Below, one piece after another: positions 15,284 through 23,736 of a stretch of DNA of 57,554 nt. Source of the DNA: an uncultured Eubacteriales bacterium (lineage in GTDB: Bacteria; Bacillota; Clostridia; Christensenellales; QALW01); NCBI GenBank assembly GCA_900547955.1, contig URIR01000007.1, positions 1-57,554 on the forward strand, given 5' to 3'. The first letter of the stretch is position 1. Every line of letters starts with the position of its first letter. The notes beneath the pieces are model-generated. The model was not told where the DNA came from. It was given only the letters and a program-made list of their open reading frames with translations, and made no database searches. The translations under genes were made by a program, and so were the position numbers.

Positions 15284-15402
15284 TGTTCCCGCCGCATATA
15301 AGCCATACACGGCTGATATGGGCAGTCTGCCCCTTAAACGCGCGCACAAATTCAAAGCAGCGGCTGAATATATAAACTAATTGTAAATTCTTAAAAATCA
15401 AA

Positions 15403-15431
15403 TTGATATTTTGTCTCTAACGGCGTACAAT
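15403..15431 (+). promoter_or_regulatory. Sigma-A promoter of the YugP-type protease gene
   Basis: TTGATA (15403-15408), 17 bases, TACAAT (15426-15431), 35 bases before the ATG. Confidence 0.65.
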
Positions 15432-15466
15432 ATAAATAGAAATTATCCACAAGAAAGAGGCATAAT

Positions 15467-16156
15467 ATGTTTGTCTGGTTGGGCGATTGGACTTATCTTA
15501 TACTGATTCCCGGAATAATTGCCGCTCTTATAGCGCAGATTGCCGTGAAAAATGCATACGCTAAATACTCATCCATCCAATGCGGAGCGCAAATTACAGG
15601 CGCTGATATCGCGCGGAAGATTTTAGACCAAAACGGCGCGCTTGGTATAACGGTAGAAATGACTCCCGGAGTAATGAGCGACCACTACGACCCACGCGGC
15701 AACGTCATAAGGCTTTCCCAGGACGTATATAACGGCACGTCTATAGCCGCCTTAGGCATAGCCGCTCATGAAAGCGGGCACGCGCTTCAGCATAACGAGC
15801 ATTACGCTCCCCTGGCAATACGCAACGCAATCCTGCCCATAGCCAATATTGGCTCGGCTATGGCGTTCCCCCTCGTGCTTCTTGGCCTGCTTTTTGATTT
15901 TGCGCCTTTTCTGGCGGATATAGGGGTACTGCTCTTCGGTTTTGTACTGCTTTTTCAGCTCATTACCCTTCCGGTAGAATTCAACGCCTCCCGGCGCGCA
16001 ATGTATTCCCTGCGCGGAGAAGGAGTTTTAAGCAGCCAAGAGGCTGTCGGCGCACGCAAAATGCTTACTGCGGCGGCTATGACATATGTAGCCGCAATAC
16101 TGGTAAGCCTGCTGCAATTCCTGAGGCTTATCGCCCTGTCCAATCGAAACAGATAA
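15467..16156 (+). CDS. Neutral zinc metallopeptidase, YugP family
   Basis: A 229-residue membrane protein of the YugP-type family. It has an N-terminal hydrophobic helix, a zinc-site helix AAHESGHALQHNEHYAPL (HExxH-like HESGH at about residue 103), then two hydrophobic segments (AMAFPLVLLGLLFDFAPFL and IGVLLFGFVLLFQLITLP) and a final helix. LPVEFNASRRAM is the conserved family segment after the third helix. The physiological substrate is not established. It is monocistronic by its own promoter. The ATG follows AAGAAAGAGG. Confidence 0.9.
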   Translation: MFVWLGDWTYLILIPGIIAALIAQIAVKNAYAKYSSIQCGAQITGADIARKILDQNGALGITVEMTPGVMSDHYDPRGNVIRLSQDVYNGTSIAALGIAAHESGHALQHNEHYAPLAIRNAILPIANIGSAMAFPLVLLGLLFDFAPFLADIGVLLFGFVLLFQLITLPVEFNASRRAMYSLRGEGVLSSQEAVGARKMLTAAAMTYVAAILVSLLQFLRLIALSNRNR

Positions 16157-16239
16157 AGCCGTAATTTTTATTTGACAAGCCGCCTATGTTAATTACAGGC
16201 GTTTCCGCCTTAATTAGCATAGACGGCTTAACCTCTAAA

Positions 16240-16330
16240 TACCCTCAGTTCACAAGAGGCCATGCGTCTCACAACAGGATAATTTCTTCATTTCCCGCGT
16301 TACCCCCAACGGACGCGTTCCTCCTGTACG
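16240..16330 (-). repeat. Family I dispersed repeat, copy c (degenerate)
   Basis: Begins ACCCTCAGTTCACAAGAGGC and continues GCGTCTCACAACAGGATAAT, TTCTTCATTTCCCGCGTTAC, the reverse orientation of copies a and b. The rest of 16157-16725 shows no gene; the 70-codon frame over it is repeat DNA. Confidence 0.6.
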
Positions 16331-16725
16331 CCGCTATTATTCGTCTTGAAAATGATGAAATGCTTCCCCGTTTGAGCCCGCAGAGTAAGAATACATAAAA
16401 TTCATGCCCAGTAAATATACCAGGCAGCATATGGAATCAAATCAGCTCGGCAGAACGCAAATTTTACGCATTCTAATCGTGCGGTTAAATATCAACCGAG
16501 AATAAAAACAGCGATGAAAACAAAGATAAACGCGCAACAGAAAAATACTAAACCCAAACAGAGTGTTTATGATATAATATATTAATAAATAGTCTGTATA
16601 TTTCCGATTCAAACGCCGGCGGAGGCATTGCGCTGAGTAATATAGGAGGGAACAAAAATATATCCTTAACGGCTCTGTATCTCGGCAGCATATAATGTCT
16701 TTATATAAAATTCGAGGGGGAAATT

Positions 16726-17901
16726 ATGACGCAGTTTTTAATACGCTGTTTTATAAAGGATAGCGAAAACATACGCAGTCCTAAGGTACGCGCCGCATAC
16801 GGGATTTTAGGCAGCGTTACGGGTATAGTATGCAATCTTCTGCTATGCGCAGCTAAATTAGTAATAGGCAGCTTATCCGGCAGCATAGCCATAACTGCCG
16901 ACGCTTTTAACAACCTTTCCGATATCGCCTCGTCCGCAATATCTCTCCTGGGCTTTAAGCTGGGCCAAAAACCGGCGGACGCCAAACATCCTTTCGGCCA
17001 CGGCAGATTTGAGTATCTCTCCGCTCTCTTTATCTCTCTGCTTATTATGGTTCTTGCCGTACAATTAGGCATTTCCTCCTTTAATAAAATCCTGAATCCT
17101 GAAAAGCTGCAATTCAGCCTGATTTCGCTTATCATTCTTCTCCTGGCAGTAGGCGTAAAGCTCTGGCTCTCCGCCTTTAATAAAAAGCTGGGAAAGAAAA
17201 TTGATTCCGCCTCTATGGCCGCAACGGCCGCCGATTCATTAAACGACGTGCTTTCCACCTCAGCCGCCATAATTTCCATGCTGGCCGTGCTGGTTATAGA
17301 TTTTCCTCTGGACGGATATTTAGGACTGGTAGTGGCCTGTTTTGTAATGTATTCCGGCTTTTCTATAGCTCGGGATACTATCAATCCCCTGTTGGGCGAA
17401 GCTCCCCCTAAAGAGCTTGTACAAGCCATTAAGGAAGAATTGCTGAGCAATAAATACGTTCTATCTATACACGACCTCACGGTGCATAATTACGGACCCG
17501 GACGCCGTTTCGCATCTGTGCATGTAGAGGTGCCGGGCAACGCCAATATAGTGGACGTACATAATATGATTGATCAAGCCGAGCTTAAAATACTCAACAA
17601 AATGGGAATAGTCATAACTATACATATGGATCCCATAGATACCGACGACGCAAAAACCAACCGCCTGCGCGATATGGCAGCCAACGCTATCCAAAGAATT
17701 GACGGACGCCTTACTCTGCATGATTTCCGAATTATAGACGGCTCCAGCAGAATTGTGCTCTTATTCGACGTGGTTGTACCGCCGGGCTACCCTCTGGAAC
17801 CCGAAAAGCTGCAAGGGCTTATTCAAAAGGAAATAGCCGCAATAGACCCCATTTATCATTGCGTAATTCATATAGACTATGATTACGCTATTGCAAAATA
17901 A
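16726..17901 (+). CDS. Cation diffusion facilitator (CDF) family metal exporter
   Basis: A 391-residue proton-coupled exporter of divalent metals (Zn, Fe, Mn or Co). The N-terminal six-helix domain contains SIAITADAFNNLSDIASSAISLLG and HPFGHGRFEYLSAL, carrying the Asp/His transport-site residues. A second DSLNDVLSTSAA motif lies in helix 5. The cytoplasmic domain after residue ~205 (NPLLGEAPPKELVQAI, VHVEVPGN, HMDPID) is the dimerisation domain. Here it is extended by a second ferredoxin-like repeat (about 305-391), giving the longer MamB/FieF-like form. Metal specificity cannot be read. AGGGGGAAATT precedes the ATG. Confidence 0.92.
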   Translation: MTQFLIRCFIKDSENIRSPKVRAAYGILGSVTGIVCNLLLCAAKLVIGSLSGSIAITADAFNNLSDIASSAISLLGFKLGQKPADAKHPFGHGRFEYLSALFISLLIMVLAVQLGISSFNKILNPEKLQFSLISLIILLLAVGVKLWLSAFNKKLGKKIDSASMAATAADSLNDVLSTSAAIISMLAVLVIDFPLDGYLGLVVACFVMYSGFSIARDTINPLLGEAPPKELVQAIKEELLSNKYVLSIHDLTVHNYGPGRRFASVHVEVPGNANIVDVHNMIDQAELKILNKMGIVITIHMDPIDTDDAKTNRLRDMAANAIQRIDGRLTLHDFRIIDGSSRIVLLFDVVVPPGYPLEPEKLQGLIQKEIAAIDPIYHCVIHIDYDYAIAK

Positions 17902-17957
17902 GCTTTTTTAATATATTATATTTTAATACATGACATGCTGGCCTCAGGAGGATAAAA

Positions 17958-18794
17958 ATGCGCGCTATTCATAAAATGTATACTGATAATATCTGCGTTA
18001 CATTTACTTCATGCGGCGTATTAGACAACACGCCCCCTAAAATTACCTCCTATAACATTCTTCTGCTTGGATTGGAAGGCGAAATGGAAATAACTATTGA
18101 TAAAGGTCATCCTTTGAAAGTGGGAACTTCCAATATGCTGTTTATCCCCAAAGGCTCTCTTTTCAGCGTAAAAATCCTTCAGCCGGCCGTTGATTACCCA
18201 TGGATAGGCTATTACGTAGTATTTGACCTCAATATTCCGCTATATCAGCTGGATCTTTCCGACCTATTGCAGTTCCCCAACCGTATCAGCCTGCAAGGAG
18301 AAGATATTCAGAAATGCATAAATGCCTATTATAATATACTGGGCTGCCACGAGGACAATACTCTTATAAGCGAATTAAAATGCAAAGCATATACTCTTGA
18401 ACTATTCTGCACATTTCTGCAAACCTACGGCGACCCTACTCAAATTGAGGAATACGACCAGCGCCTGCTTGGGCTGGTAAGCTATATAGGAGAAAATTAC
18501 GGAGACGCCGGCATAACGCTGGACAGTCTCTCCGCCCAAGCCAATATGCATTCCAGCTCTCTTATACGTCTTTTTAAGGAGCAGACGGGAATGACGCCTA
18601 TGCAGTTTGTCAACCGTACCCGGCTTATGGCTGCAAAAAGGCTGCTGCTGTATTCCAATAAAAGCATAAAGGAAATAGCTCTTGAAACCGGATTTGGAGA
18701 ACAGCAAAGCTTTGTGCGCAATCTGCGACAGGACACCGGACTTACTCCAAGCGATTTCAGACGCGTAATGGGCTATGAGGAAATTGAGGAATGA
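17958..18794 (+). CDS. AraC-family transcriptional regulator
   Basis: A 278-residue regulator. Residues 1 to about 160 form a cupin-like sensing domain (LLGLEGEMEITIDKGHPLKVG, MLFIPKGSLFSV). The C-terminal ~100 residues contain the two AraC helix-turn-helix motifs (ITLDSLSAQANMHSSSLIRLFKEQ and IKEIALETGFGEQQSFVRNLRQ, ending GLTPSDFRRVMG). AGGAGG precedes the ATG. It lies alone 56 bases after the CDF gene and ends in an intrinsic terminator, so its target is not clear. Sugar-utilisation genes are the usual targets of this domain pairing. Confidence 0.9.
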   Translation: MRAIHKMYTDNICVTFTSCGVLDNTPPKITSYNILLLGLEGEMEITIDKGHPLKVGTSNMLFIPKGSLFSVKILQPAVDYPWIGYYVVFDLNIPLYQLDLSDLLQFPNRISLQGEDIQKCINAYYNILGCHEDNTLISELKCKAYTLELFCTFLQTYGDPTQIEEYDQRLLGLVSYIGENYGDAGITLDSLSAQANMHSSSLIRLFKEQTGMTPMQFVNRTRLMAAKRLLLYSNKSIKEIALETGFGEQQSFVRNLRQDTGLTPSDFRRVMGYEEIEE

Positions 18795-18835
18795 CTTTTC
18801 ACCCACAGCGCTTAATAACCCTTGCCGTCTATAAT

Positions 18836-18876
18836 AAAAAGCGCCAATCGGACAGCAGCCGTATCGGCGCTTTTTT
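18836..18876 (+). terminator. Intrinsic terminator between the AraC gene and the P-ATPase gene
   Basis: AAAAAGCGCC ... GGCGCTTTTTT with an inner ATCGG/CCGTAT-type pairing, flanked by A and T runs, so it can act on both converging transcripts. Confidence 0.8.
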
Positions 18877-18953
18877 ATTTTAATATTACAACATACCTGT
18901 TATACTATATTTTTGCTTTTAAAAAGCCAGCCGGCAACCAGCCGGCGGCAAAT

Positions 18954-20840
18954 TTAAAGCTTTTTAACAAACAGCGCCCTTATAGCGTTCAGCACAGCTA
19001 TAATCATAACCCCCACGTCGGCAAAGATAGCCAGCCACATATTGGCTATGCCCAAGGCGCCCAAAACCAAACAAACTAATTTAACGCCTATAGCAAAAGC
19101 TATATTCTGGTATACTATCCTCAAGCATTTGCGCGATATTCTTATAGCTTTGGCAATCTTTATTGGATCGTCGTCCATCAGCACTACATCCGCAGCCTCT
19201 ATCGCCGCGTCAGAGCCCATAGCGCCCATAGCGATTCCGATATCCGCCCGGCTCAGTACAGGCGCGTCGTTTATCCCATCCCCTACAAAGGCCACCTTTC
19301 CCCTGTCCGGCTTATTTTTCATTATCTCTTCAACCTTAGCCACCTTGCCCGAAGGAAGCAGCTCGCTGTATACCTCGTCTATTCCCAATTCCGAAGCCAC
19401 CCGCTCGGCTACTTTTCCAGAATCCCCAGTCAAGATTACGGTTTTTTGAACTCCTGCTTCTCTGAGCGCCGATACCGCTTCCTTTGAATGCGGCTTAACA
19501 ACGTCTGAAATAACTATATGCCCTGCATATTCATGTCCAACCGCCATATGAATTATAGTGCCTACCGAATGACAATTAATATACGGTATATTCAGCCGTT
19601 TCATAAGCTTTGCATTCCCCGCAGCTACCTCCAGGCCGTCTACCTTTGCTAAAACCCCCTCCCCGCTTATTTCATGTATATCCGTAACCCTGGAACGGTT
19701 CAGTTCCACTAAGCAGGCTCTTTGAAGGCTCTTGCTTATGGGGTGAGAGGATGCGCTTTCAGCCAGCGCAGCATATTCCAAAAGCTTGGAATTGACCATT
19801 GCGCTGTGATGGATTCCGTTTACTTCAAATACTCCCCGGGTCAGCGTGCCCGTTTTATCAAAAACCACTATTTTGCTCTTGGACAGAGTTTCAAGATAAT
19901 TTGAGCCTTTAACTAAAATTCCTGCCTTGCTTGCGCCTCCTATTCCCGCAAAAAAGCTCAGCGGTATGCTTATAACTAAGGCGCACGGACAGCTTATAAC
20001 CAGAAAAGTAAGCGCGCGATATATCCAAACGCTCCATTGCGCCTCCAGCCCTAATATCAGCAGGCGTGCTAAAGGGGGAAGCAGCGCCAGCCCAAGAGCG
20101 CATATGCAGACAACCGGAGTGTAAATCCTGGCAAATTTAGAGATGAAATCCTCTGATTTGGATTTCCTGGAGCTTGCATTTTCTACTAAATCCAATATTT
20201 TAGATACTGTAGATTCACCAAATTCCTTAACGGTGCGTATTTTTAATAACCCCGTCATATTTATGCAGCCGCTGATTATTTCATCCCCTGCCGATACGTC
20301 TCTGGGTAGGCTCTCGCCCGTCAGGGCGCTTGTATTCAAGCTGGAGGAGCCCTCAAGCACTACGCCGTCTATAGGCACCTTTTCTCCCGGCTGAACGACT
20401 ATAACGCTGCCTATTGCTATCTCGTCCGGCTCAACTTTTACAAGCGCGCCCTCGCGTTCAACGTTTGCATAATCGGGACGTATATCCATCAATTCGCTGA
20501 TATTCCGTCTGCTCTTCCCTACGGCATAGCTCTGGAACAATTCGCCTATCTGATAAAACAGCATAACCGCTATCGCTTCTGTATAATCGCCGCTTTGCTC
20601 ATATACTGCAAGCACAATCGCTCCGACGGTAGCTATGGCCATAAGAAAATTCTCGTCAAAAACCTGACCGTTTCTTATGCCCTTAGCAGCTTTTATCAAA
20701 ATATCGTATCCTATTATCAGGTACGGCAATAAAAACGCCGCCAGGCGCCAATACCCCGTTATCTGAACAAATTGCAGCGCAATCAGCAATACAGCCGCAA
20801 TTATTATGCGCAGCAGCATTTTCCTCTGCTTTTTATTCAT
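18954..20840 (-). CDS. Heavy-metal-translocating P1B-type ATPase, Zn/Cd type
   Basis: A 628-residue metal efflux pump of the CadA/ZntA class. In order: helices without an N-terminal HMA domain, actuator-domain TGES at about 174-177, intramembrane CPC (ISCPCALVIS) at about 284-286, phosphorylation motif DKTGTLTRG from about 328, the SHPIS motif, TGDSGKVAE, and GDGINDAPVLSRADIGIAMG. The last helix ends FADVGVMIIAVLNAIRAL, the Asp-containing pattern of Zn/Cd/Pb pumps. The metal-binding HMA domain is encoded separately just upstream (20882-21100). I use the ATG at 20840; the extra upstream codons cover the ribosome binding site. Confidence 0.9.
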   Translation of the reverse strand: MNKKQRKMLLRIIIAAVLLIALQFVQITGYWRLAAFLLPYLIIGYDILIKAAKGIRNGQVFDENFLMAIATVGAIVLAVYEQSGDYTEAIAVMLFYQIGELFQSYAVGKSRRNISELMDIRPDYANVEREGALVKVEPDEIAIGSVIVVQPGEKVPIDGVVLEGSSSLNTSALTGESLPRDVSAGDEIISGCINMTGLLKIRTVKEFGESTVSKILDLVENASSRKSKSEDFISKFARIYTPVVCICALGLALLPPLARLLILGLEAQWSVWIYRALTFLVISCPCALVISIPLSFFAGIGGASKAGILVKGSNYLETLSKSKIVVFDKTGTLTRGVFEVNGIHHSAMVNSKLLEYAALAESASSHPISKSLQRACLVELNRSRVTDIHEISGEGVLAKVDGLEVAAGNAKLMKRLNIPYINCHSVGTIIHMAVGHEYAGHIVISDVVKPHSKEAVSALREAGVQKTVILTGDSGKVAERVASELGIDEVYSELLPSGKVAKVEEIMKNKPDRGKVAFVGDGINDAPVLSRADIGIAMGAMGSDAAIEAADVVLMDDDPIKIAKAIRISRKCLRIVYQNIAFAIGVKLVCLVLGALGIANMWLAIFADVGVMIIAVLNAIRALFVKKL

Positions 20841-20881
20841 AAATAAATAACTACCTCCCGGCAAAATTAAAGCGCCGCTTT

Positions 20882-21100
20882 TTAAATATATATTTCACAG
20901 TCGTCCTCAATCCGCTTGCAGTTTTTTAAAACCTCTCGCATAACCGCCTTAATGTCATGTCCTTCTTCAAATTCCACATTCATTTTCAGCATCATAAAAT
21001 TCACAGTCGCATCTTTAACGCCTGCAGTACGTTTAGCCGCTTCCTCCATCTTATTAGCGCAATTTGCGCAATCTACCTCAATTTTATAGCTTTTTTTCAT
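20882..21100 (-). CDS. Stand-alone heavy-metal-associated (HMA) domain protein
   Basis: A 72-residue ferredoxin-like HMA protein: YKIEVDCANCANKMEEAAKRTAGVKDATVNFMM. The metal site is CANC, versus the usual GMTCxxC form, and a second acidic-cysteine tail (EDDCEIYI) may add ligands. Such detached domains accompany Zn/Cd pumps that lack their own N-terminal domain, and would deliver metal to or regulate the pump. It starts at ATG 21100 behind AGGAGGTAGC and ends 41 bases before the ATPase start. Confidence 0.88.
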   Translation of the reverse strand: MKKSYKIEVDCANCANKMEEAAKRTAGVKDATVNFMMLKMNVEFEEGHDIKAVMREVLKNCKRIEDDCEIYI

Positions 21101-21160
21101 TTTACGCTACCTCCTGTATTAATTTAACGATTAAATAATTGCTTAATTGTTTACTTATAT

Positions 21161-21187
21161 ATTATACATTAATACCCAAGTTGTCAA
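21161..21187 (-). promoter_or_regulatory. Possible promoter of the HMA-ATPase operon
   Basis: Minus strand TTGACA (21187-21182) and TATAAT (21166-21161) with a short 15-base spacer. It is AT-rich downstream, where an ArsR-type operator would be expected, but I see no clean palindrome. A family I element ends 18 bases upstream. Confidence 0.4.
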
Positions 21188-21204
21188 CTGTTTTTTATAA
21201 TAAA

Positions 21205-21369
21205 TTACCCTCAGTTTACAAGGAACTACACGCCTCAAAGCAGGATAATTTCTTTATTTTCTGCGTTATTATCCTCAATCAGCGTACTCCCGCGTACATT
21301 GAATCAAAGCAGCGCAGCAGGACGCAGATTTTATGCCTTCTGACCGTCTTTTTTGTAAACTGAGGATAA
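21205..21369 (+). mobile_element. Family I repeat, complete 165-bp copy with terminal inverted repeats (copy d)
   Basis: The ends TTACCCTCAGTTTACAA (21205-21221) and TTGTAAACTGAGGATAA (21353-21369) are 17-bp inverted repeats with one mismatch. The interior holds the family core in reverse orientation (GCGTTATTATCCTCAATCAG) plus an extra ~85 bp. It has the form of a MITE and sits between the divergent arsR and HMA-ATPase operons. Confidence 0.8.
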
Positions 21370-21547
21370 ATTTGCTTCAATGCAAATATACAAATACAAA
21401 CCAACGCTAATTCTTCTAAGTAGACCGCATTGAACTCTCATTTATAAAAAGTTTTCGCCATAATAAATAAAATGTACTCTTTGAACACTTATTGTGATAA
21501 AATAAAACTGTTCCTTATAGACGCATAATAATAAGGAGGAATCATTT

Positions 21548-21910
21548 ATGCCCAAGCTGCCCCACGACCATGGACAGCATATGGAAAACGAATTTGACCA
21601 TATGCCCAAAGTGGAGGATTTTCAAATTGTCTCTGATATTTTCAAACAGCTATGCGATGGGAATCGCATCCGTATTTTCTGGCTGCTCTGCCATTGCGAG
21701 GAATGCGTTATCAATCTCTCCTCAATGGTGGGAATGAGCTCTCCAGCCGTCTCTCATCATTTAAAGCAGCTTAAGGCCAGCGGTCTTATCATAAGCCGGA
21801 GGGAAGGCAAGGAGGTTTATTATAAAGCCGCCGATACAGAGCAGGCTGGCCTGCTTCATCATATGATTGAAAAAATGGTGGAAATATCATGTCCTTCAGC
21901 CAAAGGCTGA
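21548..21910 (+). CDS. ArsR/SmtB-family metalloregulator
   Basis: A 120-residue winged-helix repressor. It starts with a His/Met-rich tail (PKLPHDHGQHMENEFDHM) suited to metal binding. Then come the SDIFKQLCDGNRIRIFWLL dimer/DNA domain, CEECVINLSSMVGMSSPAVSHHLKQLKASGLI (recognition helix), a RREGKEVYYK wing and a C-terminal helix with HHMIEKMVE. The CxxC in the alpha-3 region (CHCEEC) resembles the alpha-3 site of CadC/ArsR, and the histidines resemble the ZiaR/SmtB N-terminal site. It is divergent from the HMA-ATPase operon and probably represses it, with metal as inducer. AAGGAGGAATC precedes the ATG. Confidence 0.9.
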   Translation: MPKLPHDHGQHMENEFDHMPKVEDFQIVSDIFKQLCDGNRIRIFWLLCHCEECVINLSSMVGMSSPAVSHHLKQLKASGLIISRREGKEVYYKAADTEQAGLLHHMIEKMVEISCPSAKG

Positions 21911-21943
21911 CCGCAATAAAAAACGTTAATAAGAGGTGGCAAT

Positions 21944-22423
21944 ATGGAAGATTTAATTATTCGCCCGGCATTGAATGAGGATATCCCATATATAGATAAA
22001 TTGCTTTACCAGGTGCACAAAATACACAGCGACGCACGGCCCGACCTATTTAAAGCGGGCGCCAAAAAATACAGCGACAAACAAATTGCCCGTATAATTG
22101 CAGACGCAAGCACGCCAGTTTTTGTCGCAGAAAAAAATCGAGAAATACTAGGCTATGCCTTTTGTATACATAAGCAATTCCTTAGCGACAGCAATATGAC
22201 CGATATTAAAACCCTTTATATAGATGATTTGTGCGTAGATGAAGCTAAACGCGGCATGCATATAGGAAAGGCTCTTTATGAATATGTGCTGGCCTACGCT
22301 GAAAAATGCGGCTGTTATAATGTAACTCTTAACGTATGGGCGGATAATAAAAGCGCTTTGGAATTTTATAAAAGGATAGGCATGTCCGTTCAAAAAATAG
22401 GTATGGAAAAAATACTGTCTTAA
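21944..22423 (+). CDS. GNAT-family N-acetyltransferase
   Basis: A 159-residue acetyl-CoA-dependent acetyltransferase. The N-terminus LIIRPALNEDIPYIDKLL begins the GNAT fold. Motif A is LYIDDLCVDEAKRGMHIGKALYEYVL, with the pyrophosphate-binding RGMHIG variant of Q/RxxGxG. The end is NKSALEFYKRIGMSVQKIGMEKIL. The substrate is unknown. It starts 33 bases after arsR and may be co-transcribed, or may only be an adjacent gene sharing the downstream terminator. Confidence 0.87.
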   Translation: MEDLIIRPALNEDIPYIDKLLYQVHKIHSDARPDLFKAGAKKYSDKQIARIIADASTPVFVAEKNREILGYAFCIHKQFLSDSNMTDIKTLYIDDLCVDEAKRGMHIGKALYEYVLAYAEKCGCYNVTLNVWADNKSALEFYKRIGMSVQKIGMEKILS

Positions 22424-22461
22424 CCAGCGGCGCCGCAGGCAAATGCCTGCGGCGCCGCTGG
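22424..22461. terminator. 17-bp perfect hairpin between convergent GNAT and dnaJ genes
   Basis: CCAGCGGCGCCGCAGGC (22424-22440), loop AAAT, GCCTGCGGCGCCGCTGG (22445-22461), immediately after the GNAT stop. Symmetric, so it can serve both strands. Confidence 0.75.
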
Positions 22462-22480
22462 TTTAATCATTTTATAAGCG

Positions 22481-22507
22481 TTCCTCAATTTACAAGGAAC
22501 TGCACGG
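22481..22507 (-). repeat. Family I end fragment (copy e)
   Basis: TTCCTCAATTTACAAGGAAC followed by TGCACG matches the inverted-repeat end and first interior bases of copy d. The rest of the element is missing. Confidence 0.5.
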
Positions 22508-22537
22508 TTAGAAAAACACCCTTTTGCGCTCTTAAAA

Positions 22538-23653
22538 CTATTTCCCGAAAAAGCCTTTCTTTTTCTCATGAGGCTGCGCGCCCCGGACGCTTTCATCAAA
22601 CTCCCTAAGAAGCTCCTTTTGCTTAGCCGAAAGCTTGCGAGGCACCTCCACACCTACTGTTATATAAAGGTCTCCCTTATCCATGCTATGCAGCTTTTTT
22701 ATGCCCTTCTGCTTAATACGGAAAATTGTGCCCGGCTGAGTGCCCTCAGGAATTTTATATTTTATATTTTCCTCCAGAGTAGGCACTTCCAATTCGTCTC
22801 CCAGCGCAGCCTGAGCATAGCTTATTCCTATATCCATGTATAAGTCGCTGCCCCGGCGGGTAAACAGGCGGTGGGGACGAACGGTTATATAAACATATAA
22901 ATCTCCGTTAGGCCCGCCCTTCTTGCCATGTCCTCCTTCTCCGCGCAGGGTTATAGCCTGCCCCGTATCTATTCCGGCAGGTATGCTTACATTTAATTTT
23001 CTATTCCTGCGCACCCTTCCCCGCCCGGCGCATTTAGAACAGGGCGTCTTAATAATCTTACCTGTGCCTCTGCAATGAGAACAAGCCGAAACCGACGCAA
23101 AGCTTCCAAAAACAGTATTTTGAGTAGTACGCACCTGTCCCGTGCCCTTACAGACAGGACAGGTTTCAGCCTCAGTCCCAGGCTGCGCGCCGCTGCCATG
23201 GCAAACCTCGCACTCTTCCTCCCGCACTATGCTTATCTCTTTTTTAACACCAAAAGCCGCCTCTTCAAAGGTTATATTCAAATCATAGCGAAGGTCGTCT
23301 CCCCGTTCAGGGCCGTTCTGCCTGCGCGAAGAACCAAAGCCTCCGCCAAAAAAATTGCTGAAAATATCTCCGAAATCCATGCCCGAAAAGCCGCCCTCAT
23401 ACGCCCCGCCCGCGCCTCCGAAGCCCTGCGGCCCCGCATGCCCGAACTGGTCGTACTGAGCTCGTTTCTGGCTGTCTGATAGAGTCTCGTACGCCTCGTT
23501 TACCTCTTTGAATTTCGCTTCGGCCTGCGCGTCGTCAGGATGCAAATCAGGATGATACTGTTTAGCCAGCTTACGATAAGCTGATTTTATTTCATCATCG
23601 CTGGCGTCCTTTTTAACGCCCAAAACCTCATAATAATCTCTCTTCTCCGCCAT
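22538..23653 (-). CDS. dnaJ: Chaperone DnaJ (Hsp40)
   Basis: A 371-residue co-chaperone that stimulates DnaK ATPase activity. The J domain has YHPDLHPDD (HPD at 34-36). The Gly/Phe-rich linker (GFGGAGGAYEGGFSGMDFGDIF) follows. Four zinc-binding CxxCxGxG-type repeats (CEVCHGSGA, CPVCKGTGQ, CSHCRGTGK, CSKCAGRGR) form two zinc centres. The C-terminal substrate-binding domains end with KKKGFFGK. It is the last gene of the hrcA-grpE-dnaK-dnaJ operon. Confidence 0.97.
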   Translation of the reverse strand: MAEKRDYYEVLGVKKDASDDEIKSAYRKLAKQYHPDLHPDDAQAEAKFKEVNEAYETLSDSQKRAQYDQFGHAGPQGFGGAGGAYEGGFSGMDFGDIFSNFFGGGFGSSRRQNGPERGDDLRYDLNITFEEAAFGVKKEISIVREEECEVCHGSGAQPGTEAETCPVCKGTGQVRTTQNTVFGSFASVSACSHCRGTGKIIKTPCSKCAGRGRVRRNRKLNVSIPAGIDTGQAITLRGEGGHGKKGGPNGDLYVYITVRPHRLFTRRGSDLYMDIGISYAQAALGDELEVPTLEENIKYKIPEGTQPGTIFRIKQKGIKKLHSMDKGDLYITVGVEVPRKLSAKQKELLREFDESVRGAQPHEKKKGFFGK

Positions 23654-23679
23654 TTAAAATCCCCCGGAACAGCCTTTAA

Positions 23680-23703
23680 GGGGGCAAGGTCGTCCCTGCC
23701 CCC
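23680..23703 (-). other. Hairpin in the dnaK-dnaJ intergenic region
   Basis: GGGGGCA (23680-23686) pairs with TGCCCCC (23697-23703) around a 10-base loop, with no T run. It may stabilise or process the operon mRNA between dnaK and dnaJ. Confidence 0.45.
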
Positions 23704-23736
23704 AAACGGCTCATATATCTTTATATTATGCCTGTA

